Source: Gliomastix tumulicola
Taxonomy: Eukaryota > Ascomycota > Sordariomycetes > Hypocreales > Bionectriaceae
Assembly: GCA_001599755.1 (NCBI GenBank)
Contig: BCHX01000004.1
Location: forward strand, 3,906,001 to 3,970,000
Reading direction: 5' to 3'
Length of the DNA stretch: 64,000 bases
This document shows, in pieces, positions 30,204 through 42,807 of the stretch. Both the position numbers and the translations under genes were made by a program. Within the stretch, counting starts at the first letter, position 1. Every line of letters starts with the position of its first letter. Below the pieces are notes generated by a model. The model searched no databases. It was not told the DNA's origin and saw only the letters and a list, made by a program, of their open reading frames with translations.

Positions 30204-30683
30204 AATCAAACAAAAAGTTCCCTTCCTTCCTTCCAGCAGCAGCAGCACACGGCCAAAATGGGGGGGGCAGCACCGTTTTCGAGTATTGTTTTTGATACCC
30301 CCGGCAGAGAAGTAATGGCGCGTTAAACAAAGCTTGTCGAGTTAATAAGAGAGAGAAGAACGAAAAAGGAGGAAAAGAGAAAAGAAGGCTTGCCTTAGTA
30401 CTGGTGGTAGTTAATTGGCAATCGAGATACCTTTTTTTTTTTTAGGATATATATTAGACAGAAATGCTAGCCCAGAGCTATTTGGTTCCTCAGACATGTC
30501 AGAACGCAAAACAAAAACGTGACTGAAATAACTAGTATCCAAGTATCTATCATTAAATCGTGAATCTCTCGCACCAGTCATATCCAAGTTAATGTGAAAA
30601 TCAAAGAAAAAAAATAAAGCGGCGTAGATCGTGAACTGAGCACCATGATGAGTCGTGAATGTCGTGAAGAAAAAAAAAGATTA
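30204..30683. other. Convergent 3' flanks
   Basis: AT-rich with an A/T homopolymer at 30432-30443. It lies between the stops of two convergent genes and probably holds both polyadenylation regions. Confidence 0.45.
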
Positions 30684-33600
30684 TCACCTCCGACGATGCC
30701 GTCCCCTGTTCTCCCCAGGAGCATCATCATCATCACGGCCATCGCCAAGCAAGCCAGCCCCGCCAGTGAAGATGTCGCCAATAAACCGGAGCAGTCCCTG
30801 TCTCCCCTCCAACGCCGACGTCACACCGTTCACCAGCCTCTGCACCGCCTCGGGGTCCGTACCACCGACTTGCCACGCGCCCCTGACATCCCAGTCTCCC
30901 TCTCGGCGCGGTCTTCGTGCAAATTCGCCGCTCCGCGTTGTCCAGGCGCGGCGATTGGAAGCCGACCGTTCGTCTAGCGGGCGCCCGTCTGCATCGAAAC
31001 GATCCGGGAGATCTTCGATGTCATCCTGAGGATGGGGACGGCGGATAGGTGCGCGGTCGGAAGACGGGTCAGAAGCGCGACGATATCTGGCCATGGGATG
31101 ATCATAATCCTGACCAGCGCCGTACGAGAAGTAATCCCCTTCCGGCGCCGGCCCCTCCTCTACCTCCCCTTCCCCAGCTTCTTCGGCCCTCATGGCCGCG
31201 AGGTGATCCAGCTTGTGTCGCTCCATCGTCCTCGAGCTTTCAGGCGACAGCGGGATGAAGGTCACGGACTTAGACCGGAGACCCCTCGCCGACGACACCT
31301 CTGTCCCCTCAGACTCGTCCTTTACGCGATCTATACCCGGGTTAGAAACTGGCGCACCACCGGTCGAAGCCAGTCCAGTACGCGGAGACGCACCACCATC
31401 TGCACTCCCGTCCCCTCTGGGCCGTTCACTCACATGGTCTGGAGGGTAGTTCCCTCCTGGCCCCGAAGGGGGGCCCGGCGGGGGAGCCGGATATCCGCCC
31501 GCCGGGCCTGGGTTTGCCGGTGGTTGGGCAGGGTTCGGCGGAGGCGGAGGCGGAGGCGCGAAGCCCATATAATCCGGGGCGTACGGGTAGTCACCCGGTG
31601 TTGAACTTGGGTAAGGGGCGTATCCTCCCGAGCTTGGCCCAGCATTCGGTGTGGCCGGGTAAGGAGGATAGTAAGCGCCGCCCGATGCGGTGGGAGGCGA
31701 CGAGCGCCCGTGGCCGTCAAAATAGCTTGCCGACTCGCCTTATTTCAAGAAGGTCAGTATGAGCATTCCACGACACGTTAGCGTTGGCCACAACTTACCC
31801 CTTCGGCTCCGGTTCCGGCTTCTGCTCCTGTCCCGGTTCACATCTCGGCTTACATCCCGGCTTCTCTCACGACGACTCCTGTCCGGGCTCCCATCAATAC
31901 TCCTATCGCGACTCAGGTCTCGATCCCGTCTCTCCCGGGATCGTCGCTCTCTCTTCTCCGCATCCTTTCTGTCCTTGTAGTCCTTGATGCCAAATGCCGC
32001 TGCGCCCGTCGCCAAGCCAGCAGCGGCTACGTTTCGGAGGCGACTCTTACTACGCTTGCGCTCCGTCCCCGATCCTTCCTCGTCAGACGAGGCATTCCGT
32101 CGTCGACGCCGCCGGCGTCGCCTCTCCTCAGCCTCAGACTCGTATCCGCGAGCACGAGCATCAGGGCCGAGAGGGTCTCGTCCGTACTCAACTAGGCCTA
32201 GTTCTGGGTCAGCAGAATCGGGATGAGATGATCGGGCAAGAGACCTGCTCCTGCTTCTGCTCCGGCTTCTGTCGCGGCTGATGCTGCGACCACGCGGGGA
32301 GCCGCGCCTGCTGAAGGCCCGTTCGTCCTCACTCAGCTCGCGCTCGTGCGACTTCCTCCTCTTCTTCTCCTTGTGGTTCTCCCACATCTTGGTGGCGACG
32401 CCGGCGGCTGCCGCAGCGCCTCCGATCTCGGCGGCGGTCCTGAGCCTGGACTTGCTCCGAGACTTGCTGCGGCTCCCCGATCTGGCCTTGGACTTGTCGC
32501 GGAAGTGCTTCACGATGCCAGCCGTAGCAGCTGTGCCCAGCGCAGCCTTGGCAACGGTGGACAGGCTCCTCCGGCGGCTTTTACTGCGGATTGGTGAGGG
32601 TGAGCGAGAGTAGCTGACCGAGCGTCCCGAGCGTCCCGAGCGGTGAGAGTGGCGAGAGTGCGATCGCCTGCGGCTGCGGCCGCGATGCATCTCCTCCTTC
32701 TCGACCTTGTTCGCTTTGTAATACTTGGCAGCTCCAGCGGCCGCGAGCGCCACTGCAGCGATGCCCAGGCCCTTCTTGAGCTTGGAGTGGTGGTCTGGCG
32801 ATTCGCTGCGGTCCCGATAGCGCTCTCCATATGCGCTATGCGCACGTCGAAGAGCCTCGGTTCCGAGAGCACCCAGAGCAGTGCCGGCAATGACCTTGCG
32901 TCCACGGTGCTCCTGAAGGTGACCGTGACTGTCCGGGCGACTGGTCATCAGGGCCGTAATACCAGCACCGGCCAGAGCGCCAGCAGCCAGGTGACGCTTG
33001 TGGTGAGGACTCTCGCTGCGCTCACGGCGCACGACCTTGCGGGTATGCACCCAGTAGTCGTCGTCATCGCTGCGCGAGCCGTCGCGACGACGATGGCGAT
33101 CGAAGCGCGCCATGGCCATCGCATGGTCACGGTCGGGATCGCCACGCCAGGGGCCGACTTCCCTCTGCTCATGACGGTAGTAGTACTCCTCGTCGCCGCG
33201 GTCGCGCTCGCGGTCCCGACGGGAATGCTCACGATGGTGGTGGTGCTCCTTGTCCCTGAGCACGACGACGCCGGGCTCCTGGCGGGGCACGATGATGGGC
33301 GCGGGGGGCGGCGCCTCCTGCAGGACGATCTTCTGGGGCTCGTAGCGCTGGCGGATGATGACGGGCGGCGGCGGCGGGCTCGCGCGGGTGTAGTACTCGG
33401 TCTCCTTCCGATAGCGATCGACGTCATGGCCGAGCGAGTCCTCGTAGCGGTCCTCGTAGCGCCGCTCGACCTTGATCTCGTCGTCGTGGCGGTGGCGCGA
33501 GCGCTTGTCGTCGTCGCTCTCCTTGCTCTCGTACACGGTTATGCGGCCCCGGTCCGGATCGCCGTACGAGTACTCTCTGTTGACATCCCGCTCATAGAAG

Positions 33601-33857
33601 GCAGCCGTGGAGCGTCGGTCATCCACAAGCGGCGGCGGAGGCGGCTCAAAGGCGGAGCGAGGACGCTCGGGGCGACGCTCGACCTCGACGAACTCGTCCC
33701 TCGCGCGGCCCGAGTAGCGGGATCGGAAGTCGTCCTCGACCTCGACGTTCTCGTAGCGGTCGTCGTGGCCGGGCTTGATCTTGTAGCGACGGATGGTGGT
33801 GCTCCTGTACTCGTCATCCGAGTCGTCGCGATAACGGGGGTCTCTGTAGTCGCCCAT
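30684..33857 (-). CDS. Arg/Ser-rich DUF3824-like protein, 1037 aa
   Basis: Function unknown; resembles fungal DUF3824-type proteins. Exons: 33857-31799 and 31738-30684. The N-terminal half is extremely charged (Asp, Arg, His, Tyr) with Pro clusters. From about residue 280 to 625, RS/RD-rich linkers alternate with about six Gly/Ala-rich segments of 15-20 residues: HLAAGALAGAGITALM (289-304), KVIAGTALGALGTEAL (321-336), GLGIAAVALAAAGAAKYY (363-380), LSTVAKAALGTAATAGIVKH (432-451), LRTAAEIGGAAAAAGVATK (472-490) and LRNVAAAGLATGAAAFGI (607-624). The second exon is Pro/Gly/Tyr-rich, with poly-Pro tracts at about 743-775, and ends in an Arg cluster. Such segments could associate with membranes or self-assemble, but that is inference. 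No catalytic motif is visible. Confidence 0.8.
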
Positions 33858-34233
33858 GGCGAAGAGTAGGTGTCTCGGCTCGGGCTCGTCAGGCGCAGCT
33901 GGTCGCAGACGAGGCGATACTTGAAGATGTTGGAGAGGGGACGATGGTCTCCAGTTGACGCGGCCCTTCCAGAAACAAAGCTCTGGCGGCTATGACGGAG
34001 AGGGGGGGAAGCTAAGGCAGTAGTTTGCGGCCCACCAGGGCGCTGATGTCAATACGAAGGACCAAGCAGGCAAGGCGAGAGAGAAATGAGGCGAGAGCTG
34101 GCTGAGATGCTTCCTCGAAAAAGGCGTGCGTGGTGTCCAAATGACGCTGGCAGTGGGAAACCTGGCCGCTCTGGTTTATGAAGGAGGAAAGATGACGGAG
34201 ACGCCCGAGGAAACAAGGACGAGGTGCATGGCA

Positions 34234-34261
34234 TATGGATAATGGATAATGGATAATGGAT
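34234..34261. repeat. 7-bp tandem repeat (ATGGATA)n
   Basis: About four tandem copies of a 7-base unit. Confidence 0.75.
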
Positions 34262-34298
34262 GCGAGGGGGAGGGGCAAAGGCCGGCTTAGACAAGGGC

Positions 34299-34319
34299 AG
34301 CAGCAGCAGCAGCAGCACG
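34299..34319. repeat. (AGC)n trinucleotide repeat
   Basis: About six to seven uninterrupted AGC copies in noncoding DNA. Confidence 0.7.
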
Positions 34320-34990
34320 GACAAGGGAACCCATGGGAAAAAACCTGCCCTGGCACGCCCTGGGCAGTGCAGCTCAGCAGTGCTGACAAGCTCCAGGCCT
34401 CTTTTTAGCGGCGGCCACAGCCTGGCCTGGCACCCAAGGCCGAGAAAGGCTCAAGTACTGGTACCTGCTGCCCTTGCAGGATCGTCCTGACCAGTTGTCG
34501 ATGACCTCGAATCCCCATGTGGCCGGCGCTTACTGGCTGCATGCTGACTCTATGACATTTCAGAGACAAGGCTCTGACGGGCAAGGTTGCACATCTTATG
34601 CATGTAATACTCTAGTGGTTGCAAATCCATGGCTGCCTTGTCCAGGCTGGTTGCCTCGTTTCTATTGCCGGTATCTGTACATAAGTACTAGTATTCACAG
34701 AATGACTCCTCAGACGACAGACCGGCCGGACTTACGACAAGCAGCGACCTTTTCCATCCAATGTCAGATTTGACGGTCAATCCCGCGCCGGAGACAAACT
34801 CTGAAAAATGCCACAAGACGGGCGCCGGCATCAGATGACCTCGCCCAGTCAAGCCAGTCTCTCTCTCAAGCTCCTCCCCAGTCCCCACTGCTCTCTCCGT
34901 TGATCGGGTGCCAAATGCCCCTCGTGACGATGATCTCGCTGCCCGCTAAATCGCAATCGGCTCCTCGGGTGCCCTCTAGAAGCCTCCATG

Positions 34991-35007
34991 CCACACACAC
35001 ACACACA
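34991..35007. repeat. (CA)n dinucleotide repeat
   Basis: A short uninterrupted CA run. Confidence 0.65.
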
Positions 35008-35830
35008 TCCCCTTCTGATGAGCGAGAGCGATGGTTCGCATGCGCGCCATGCTTTCGTAATATCAAATGAGGCTCTCATGTGCTGAGGGTGGTGAGACAA
35101 GCTCGTCAAGTGCCCGTCTTCCCGCATTCCATCTGCCTACCTTACCTACCTACCTTAATGACAGCTATCATACTCGTAATACCTGACTCGCACCCAAAAA
35201 AAAAAGGGCTGTGTCATTTGGCCATGGCGTCATACGTTGCGCCCACTGTCACTACTAGCATGCTGGAAATTGTCCGGAGACGTACAGATACTCGCACAGG
35301 ATTGGGTGCCCTGTGGATATGCCGGCCTCAACCTGTGCGCCTTCGAATCAGCCCTACGGAAGCCTACCCACATCCGCAGAAGCCACGCCTTCCGACCCCG
35401 GCTGTTGGAATCAGGCAAAACTGCCTCGTTGTTTGCCTCGCAGATCATGGCAGAGGCTCTCCGATCAAGAATAAGTAACAAGATTTGTTTGTATGTTGGA
35501 TTTAAGACTTGCAACCCTAAACTCCAATCGGTAAACACTCTAGGGTAGCCAGTTTCCCTAAGAGATCCTGGGGATGGTCCAGTTCGGTGAACAACTCGAA
35601 GCCCAGGGCCAAGAGATCGCGAATCTTTGATTGACATATCGGTAAAGATACATAGGTATACTGTATAATCCTAATCCTAAACCTGAACCTGAACCCATCA
35701 GAAACACCTAAAGCAAAGCAGTACAAAAGCAAAATCCCAGCGCCAACTCCCTCGACTCTAACATCCATACTTGCTTCCCACACACAACAAACTGTATCAC
35801 ACCGCCCCAAGCTCCGTTTTCCCCCCTTCT

Positions 35831-37090
35831 TCACTCATCGTAGCCGGTCTTGCTCGTCCCCAGGAACCCAGTGCCCCCGTTACTCCTCCTCTTCCGCCCG
35901 ATGACATCCTTGACCCAGTCGGACATGGTGAACCCCCAGTGGCCCGCGACCATGACGCCGCTGACGACGTTGAGCAGCTTGATCAGGAAGCGCAGCATGC
36001 CGTCGCGCTGCTCCGACACAGACAGCAGGATGGGCTCGATGTCGTACTTGAAGAAGATGCCCGGGATGGCGCGCTCGTGGATCTGCTTGCTCTGCTCCGT
36101 CACGGCGTACTGGTTCGTCGCGATGGAGCGCGAGCCGTGCGTGTAGACAGTCGGCACGAGCGAGAGGTGGTACTGGAACATGTAGAAGTTGTGCTCGGCG
36201 GTGTTGACGGTGCGGTCGAGGGGGTTGACGAGGGATGGGTAGAAGGCGCCGTACGAGAGCTCCGAGATGACGTGGGAGAAGTTGAACTCTGCGGATGTGT
36301 TAGTCTTGCTCCGTTTCAGTTCGATATCTAGAAGGGGCCGTCAGGAACATACTGCTGTGGTCGAGATGCTCGCCCATCTCCATGTATCCGTGCCCGCGGG
36401 CCGTGATGTGGAAATCCCCCTTTACCTTGTTCAGATCCAAGCTCCCATACACACGGCAGCTATCTCCCTTGCCGCGCACCCGGGGCGTCTTGGCCCACTT
36501 GGAGCTCTTCTTCCCCTGCCGCACGATATCGTGGATATGCTCCTCGCCGAACCCTTCCTCCGGCCTCGCGACCTGCCGCCACCCGGCGCCCGTGTTGATG
36601 CGCCCCTCGCTGTCGTGCCCGAGCTTGTGCACGCCGTCGCGGTCGGCCCACGTGCTCCAGTTGGTCCGGTCGCGGTTCAGCTTGGACGCGGCGAGGATGT
36701 GGTCGCCCGCGGCGTCCTGGACGTTGATGTGCAGGTCCTGACACTGCATGTTGACGACGATGTCGAGGTTGACCTGCAGGTCGTGCCCGACACCCTTCTC
36801 GACCGCGAAGTTGTGCTCCTCGTAGCCGTCCCACCACCGCGAGACCTCGGCCCAGACGAAGAGGAAGCTGAAGAAGAACATGGCGACGGTCCACTTGCCG
36901 CCGTCCGACGTGCGCGTGACATACTGCGGCTTCGACTTGGCTAGACGGGTAGGGAGTTAGCATGGGGAGATGTTGGGACAATGGGCGAGAACGGGGATTT
37001 CGTACGGAATGCGTCGAAGGCGCTGACGATGCCGCCGTTGGCTGAGCCAAAGTTGTCCTCATTGAGGCCTGCCTTCTCGAACCCGTCCAT
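35831..37090 (-). CDS. ERV41: COPII vesicle receptor subunit Erv41 (ERGIC2 family), 376 aa
   Basis: Membrane protein cycling between ER and Golgi, where in the family it pairs with Erv46 to retrieve escaped ER proteins. Exons: 37090-37006, 36940-36353, 36288-35831. The N-terminal signature FDAFPKSKPQYV spans intron 1 and leads into the first membrane span WTVAMFFFSFLFVWAEVSRW (about 45-65). The lumenal domain has VNLDIVVNMQCQDLHINVQD, typical of the family. Late signatures are FNFSHVISELSYGAFYPSLV and FFKYDIEPILLSV. The second span is LRFLIKLLNVVSGVMVAGHW, near the end, with a short basic cytosolic tail. The Cys-rich lumenal segment of Erv46 is missing, so Erv41 is preferred. Its RDEL/HDEL-type cargo could include the Scj1 homolog encoded here, an inference from the known retrieval role. 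Confidence 0.9.
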
Positions 37091-37746
37091 CGTGTCTTGC
37101 GTTTCAACAGTCTATTCGTATAACGGAGGCGCAGGTGAGGGCGTGTCCAGTGCTGAAGTATACGACGTCCCCGTGGGTGTCTTCGCGCCCTACTGCCGCA
37201 TCACTCGGCGCGAGCGTCAATTGAAGGAGGGTGGTGGTCAATGATACCTCCCAGATTCAGTTGGGAGATTCGGAGTTCGATTCCGCGTCGTTGACGTCGA
37301 GTGTCGGTTCAAGAGGGCGAATTGGCGAATCTCCAGGATATCGGCATCGCGGCTGAGCTCGTTCCTGGATCCTGGATCTGAATGCTGAAAGGACACATTT
37401 GACTTTGGGTAAGTCGGCCCCACCTCGAAACGCATGGTCTCCGAGTACGGGCCAATCAATGGCTGCGATAATGCTTAACAACGGAGGCTGAACCCACTTT
37501 GGTCGCTGGACCCTGAATAGCCTTGAAGTGGGTTGACAAAAACATCACTACTGTCTCAAAAGATAAGGTAGCATATAATCTAATACTCGTAAACACTCAA
37601 GCTATAGGACCACATATTTTTGTTGTCTATATGGCTTAGATCTCTTTTCTTTCCTTTTCTCTCTCATTCTGTCTTTTTTCTAATTGTATGGGTAGGTAGA
37701 TGGCAGGTTGAAGCGTCGTTAGTATCCGCTTAGCCACGTTGGCGTA
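37091..37746. other. Intergenic: Erv41 promoter / NACHT gene 3' flank
   Basis: No gene. A tRNA-B-box-like string occurs at 37275 but no tRNA can be folded around it. AT-rich DNA from 37540 to 37700 probably contains the polyadenylation region of the NACHT gene. Confidence 0.45.
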
Positions 37747-40700
37747 TTAGTAGAACCTGAAAGAGGACACATTGGGCTTGGATGTCAAAGACCGTATCGT
37801 AACCCGTTCTTTCTCTGATACCAATGAGATTACATTCGCCGTGGTCAGCGCATGAATCTCGTCACGTCCTTTCGTCTCCGTCTGGTCCTGAGCCACGTTG
37901 TCTGCCGGAAATATCCCTCTCAGGAACCACTGGTAGAAAGTTGGCCAGTCCTTGTCCCGCCCGCCGAGAGCTCGGCCTGTGAGCGTACCCTGCCGAAGGA
38001 ACGAGAGGGTAACACGTAGAAATTCCTCCAGCGTCGTGGAATAGACAGAAGAGTCATCCTGTGCGAATGCTTGTATCCAAACGTTAGTGTCGGCGCCCCC
38101 GCATGCAAGCAACTCGACGAGAATGCCGGCTCTCTCTGATAGTTGCGTCTGGTGGGCTATATCGTTGTTCCAGGAGTGTCCGGCAAGTAGTTTAACCACG
38201 TAGTCGACGAATTGGCCTACAACGAGCATCAGTATGCTCGCAGAGCCGACCACTCTCATGTCTCGATCAGGCAGGCCGTTATATGTCGAAACTTTGGTGC
38301 TTGGGGAGTAGCCCCTATTCAGTAGTTCCGACACAAGCGAAACTTGAGGCCGGAGGCCACAGGCAGCAGAAAGCAGAACATTGACGTTTTTTGTGTCACC
38401 TAGATGCTTCCCTTTGCCGAGCTGATCCAGGATATAAAAACCATATCCATGGTACGCGATGAAGTGGTTGAAGGATGCGTCTTTATCTTCAAACCAAGGG
38501 CCGTACCCTGGCCTTCTATGGTCAAAGACCCAATACCATGAGAGCGGGGGTGAGAGGTGGCCCAGAGCATGCTTCTGCGTCTCGATCAGGTGCAAAGACT
38601 TGGGACTTCGAGGGCTCAGATCCTGCATGATGAAGTGTTGGAGAATATGCTCGGACTGCTGGTGGAGACGGACTTGTGTAATAGGACGCGTTTTAAAGAT
38701 GTCTGCTTCCTTATCTAGGGAGGCGAGCTCTGCTAGGCGGAGACGCGCAAACGTCGTCTCCCAGTCGAACTCTTCTCGCCTCAGCTTCTCGCTTGACCCT
38801 AAATAGTCTGGAACCGTGCGGTGGAAGAAGCGGACGCGGTGATTTTGAATCCAGGACCACGAGCTGTGGCTGTCCGGGTGATACGGCGACTCGGCCTGTT
38901 GAACTTTGCCAACTTCCAACAGCCCCTTTGTGAGGCCGCTCACTTGCCGTTTCACCTGCTCAAAACGCTCGGCCAACTCATCTTCGGTGCACACACTGGG
39001 GTAGGATGGGGATGGGAAGGATTTGTCCTCAAGGTCACCCAGGTAGCTCAAAGCAAGCACGCTTAGCGGAAATTCAGACTCCGTGAGTTTGCTGTTGTGC
39101 AAGGTGATCAAAAGCATCAGGTCAGAAAGCTGCTTGTCCAGGGGATCTAGGCCTTCCAGCAGACGGTCATACAATGTCTCGAGATCGGTCGGTAGGACCT
39201 CCAGCTTCTTGTAAAGCGTCGCTTCTGAGTCGAAACGTCCAATCGATGCAATGAGCGCCCTAACAACAAGGCGAGCCCAGAGAAAGACACCCTCGCTCAT
39301 GCCAACGATGCGACGGACGAGCCGATCATACGAATGAGCTATTCGCTTGAAGTTCCTGTCGTTTTCGAACATATGACGCGCAAAGGTGTAGATATCGAGC
39401 TTGTTGAGATCGTGCAGGTAAAGCCTCCTCTCTTCTCTGAAAGTGGCGATAAACTCGGTATATGGCCGAGAGCTGACGCAGCATTTGACATTGTCACCCT
39501 GGCACCATTTCAGAATGCTCTCGGCCAGTTCCCAGTGGTCCACGCTATCCCCTTGAAATTCGTCGAGCCCGTCAATGAAGAAGCAAAAGCGGTACTTATC
39601 AAGCCTCTTGTCATTCAAAAGAGCATGAAACGCCTGAGTGATCTTTGTAGGACGGAACAGCGTCGCTGCAAAAGCGATACCCCGTCCATCGTCACTGGCG
39701 CCACCAGTCGCCTCGGCTTTCAACCGTGCCCACTGCTCTGGGAAGAGCTCCGAGATGAGCTCTGGGCAAGCTTTCAGAACCTCGAAGAGAATGGAACGGT
39801 AGAGGCCCTCGAGAGACATTTGCATGCAGCTCCCCGAGTTCCAGAAATAGAAGTGAGCAGACACCAATATTTTCCCGGATGCCCAGGACGTCAAGCTTCG
39901 CTTCGTGATTTCATGGCTGTAGATCAGCTTCATAGCGGTGGACTTGCCCGAGCCTGGCTTCCCTGAGAGGTGAAAAACGCCGTCTTCGCGAGTGAGCCAT
40001 CCCATGAACAGCTCCGAGACGGCGGGTCTGAGGCTCAGCTGCTCACGCTGAAGGCGATCATGATTCAGGTACTCGTTGCCGTCCCCCGACGCACTCCTCC
40101 CCTGAAGTAGCCACTCAAAGGTCCCCTCCTCGGCATCCCGGATTGCTTCTTCGCGGGCGTCCATGCCGTCAAACCAGATGTGCTCAAGAATGCGGTTTTC
40201 AAGCGGCACACGCTGGGAAAGGTTATGCAGCTCGGTTAAAGCCTCGCGGATCGGTTGCAAAGACTTGGCCTGGTGCATCAGAAATCTAGATTGATCCGAC
40301 TGAGGGACCTGTGTCTGGGTGAGTACTTTGTTGATGGAGGTGAGTTCCGCGGCAAGCTTATCGAACTCCTGCGCTCTTGCCGTGGAGAAGCGCTCCGTGG
40401 CGCGCTCCAGCCGCCTCAACTGCGAATTCATCGTTGCTTGCTGACCACTGTTCGCCCAGTTAGAGAAAGGTTCTCGCATGATAGAACAAGACTAATGATA
40501 ATCAAATGGGTGTTCCTAACACGAGTATGCTGTTCAGGTGGAGAGTGATCTCGGACTGGTAATCGTGAAGCCTGTCACGAATAGACATAATCTCCTTCCT
40601 CTTGCGCATGCTGTCCCATTTGACCTTGAGAGCCCTCCATGATGAGTTCTTCTCAGACACCCTCAGCTTCGACAGGATGGCGACGAGCTCGTCGGAGAGC

Positions 40701-40948
40701 TCGTGGCAGCCAGCAGTGAGCTTGCGGAGGGCATGGTCACGGCTGGTGTCACCGAGGTACTGTACGCCATCGCCGAGGTCTATGGTCAAGCGGTTGAGAT
40801 CCTCAATGACAGTGGAGATGTGGACGTTCTCCTTTGTCGCGCCGCTGGCCGACTCGTAGATATCGTTGGCTCCGTTGACGAGCTTCCAGGAGAAGTCGAT
40901 GAAGGTGATGATGCCTGAGACGAGCCCAACGATGCTGAGGGGGTCCAT
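37747..40948 (-). CDS. NACHT-type STAND (NLR-like) protein with fungal N-terminal domain, 1039 aa
   Basis: Candidate signal-transducing NTPase. Fungal relatives act in nonself recognition and heterokaryon incompatibility. Exons: 40948-40523 and 40440-37747; the 82-base intron has branch CTAAC and the in-frame acceptor GGTCAG. Residues 1-142 start MDPLSIVGLVSGIITFIDFS, the helical N-terminal domain common to fungal STAND proteins. A linker helix region follows, then the NACHT domain: P-loop LSGKPGSGKST (about 300-310), Walker B FCFFIDGLDEF (427-437), and the sensor-like CVSSRPY. Next come the helical extension GMSEGVFLWARLVV and RFFHRTVPDYL. The last 350 residues show at most weak ankyrin-like spacing (NVNVLLSAACGL, ILVELLACGGADTNV), with no clear WD40, TPR or ankyrin array, so the ligand-sensing end is unusual or short. 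Confidence 0.88.
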
Positions 40949-42807
40949 GGCGGGAGGCTAAATCAATGCGCATGAATGCGTACGTGCTGTCTAGCCTCCT
41001 GCGAGTTGATCGCCAGCGGTCAGTTGTTGTTGGCGACACAACGATGCTGACGCGCAGGGTGATTGAGCTGTCATCTCTGGAAATTGACAGACTTGTCCAG
41101 GAAGCAGGAAGAGGGGCACGCGTGAGGCTGACTGAGAATGCCGACGGTCTGCATTATTGGAGTCCAGGCCCCTGTCGGCTATTGCCAGTGGCCCAGTGAT
41201 GGTGAGCGCCATTTGCAACGAAGGCACCTCGGTTTTCTTCATGACGAATCCGAGATGGATGTCCTCAACCTGGTGTTTTCACCCCTTGAGGCGATGAAAT
41301 AATCAAGCAGGAAAAGGGTTGGGCCCAGGAACAGAGCCGAGGTCCTCGCACCCGACAATTCCAAATTTCCGTCCATCAAGGCCCTGTTCGCCAAACGCTC
41401 AAGCGGCCGGATCTCTTCAGCGGGTGTTTCCATTGTACTGCACTAAAAGCTTAGGGAGCTAGGACCCCAGTTGACGAAAAAGCCGGAGTTATGAATACAC
41501 CCAAAACGTATGGATCCATGACCCAGGTATTTATTCAACCGCGTACTGGGGCGTCCAGGCGGAAGGAGCACCCCACCACAGCCAAATGAAGCAGCATCCA
41601 AGGCCCCAAACCGATGCTGTGGGTGCTTCCCGCGCCTGCCAGATTCTGGTCAGATATCGGCTGGGGGTGCCAAGGGCGATCGGAAGACGGCAGAAGTCGC
41701 TAAAAACACAGTGGACGTCATCCAGCAACGACAGCGACATCACGGGAAACAAATGCAAACAGCACTACACGTCGTAAAGCCCTCGTGTCTCTTTAATTAG
41801 AGAAGCTTACCACTCAAAGTTAAGTTTTGCCTCTTTGCTTTTCCTGTCCCTGGCAGCCGACGACGAAGACGACGACGACGACTATACGAGGCCGGCCCAT
41901 CCGACCAGCGCTTTTCAACGCGAATGATTCAAGCTGGGAGGGAGGTATTTGTAGGGTACCCACTCCACCACGGTCTAGTGAGTCGCGACATGACGACAAC
42001 TTGTGCACTATCAAGCTTTTCGCTTGCCAGCTTCGGCATCAAACTTCCGTGGCGTCGCACTGCTGCGCATTCTAGCCCGCCCTCAATTGCACTCTGAGTT
42101 GGCTAGACCGGCCGCTTTGGTGGTTCTGTGTGTCCCATCGCATGCACGCACGCACTCAGATACTTTGGTTGGCCGATCATCCGGTTCCTCATTCGTGCCG
42201 TGTTTCCCTCCCCCTCTGGCATGCTGGAGCCCAGCGCCCGTGGGTGTGGCTGTGAGACCTGACGCGTTCGAAAGGGGGGGGAGAGAAAAGATGTACCTAT
42301 CGGTTGGTAGAGGGAGGCAGCCGCCCGCCTTTGCTTCGTTTGACAGCTCGCGAAGAATGTCACTGGCCCAGGGGAAGAAAGCTAGATCGGTCATGAGGAC
42401 CCAAAGCGCATCTCAGGCTCGGACAATGTCTCACTCCCCTCATTCTCCTGCCACACGCGCTCATTGCTGCACGTCTCGTCTACATTCATTTCAAAATACC
42501 CCGTGCCGTGTTTGCTGCTGGTGCTTGTCGGCGCCTTTCGTGTAACCGAGCATTGTCGTCCGCCCCTCGTCCTGACGCATGATTCGCCCGTGTTGAGCCA
42601 GTGACTACCATACGCCTTTGTTGTGTTACCGTCAGCGAGTCCCAATCATTCGGGTGCAGTCACTTCGAATCAAGGACGCTGGGGGAAAATCGCATGATCG
42701 CGCCATCACGGGTGTAGACGATATCGGTTCTCTCATCGTCGCCTAGTATCGCTAGAGTCGACAGACCTTCGTTTCGACCCTCGCTCGACCAGACTATAGA
42801 TCCCGCA
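40949..42807. other. Intergenic, about 1.9 kb
   Basis: No supported gene. A 64-codon minus-strand ATG frame (41433-41239) and a longer GTG-initiated plus-strand frame (42003-42545) lack domains. The region should contain the divergent promoters of the NACHT gene and the GH76 gene. Confidence 0.4.

Larger units (their letters stand above)
33858..35830. other. Intergenic, about 2 kb, no gene supported
   Basis: It holds the promoter of the DUF3824-like gene and then mixed sequence with several simple repeats: a 7-base tandem at 34234, AGC copies at 34303, CA copies at 34992, and an A-run at 35197. The small frames here are short and lack domains. Confidence 0.45.

Noticed and set aside
28671..30248. 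525-codon minus-strand ORF
   Set aside because: Antisense shadow of the DHCR24-like gene, explained by its extreme C-ending codon bias.
32643..33869. 408-codon plus-strand ORF
   Set aside because: Antisense shadow of the Arg/Ser-rich gene (Val/Ala/Leu mirror composition).
37275..37284. tRNA B-box-like GTTCGATTCC
   Set aside because: No A box at proper spacing and no acceptor or anticodon stems can be formed around it.
41239..41433. 64-codon minus-strand ATG frame upstream of the NACHT gene
   Set aside because: Too short and without homology cues; may be leader sequence.
42003..42545. 180-codon plus-strand ORF
   Set aside because: GTG start; Ser/Pro/Arg-rich with no family features.
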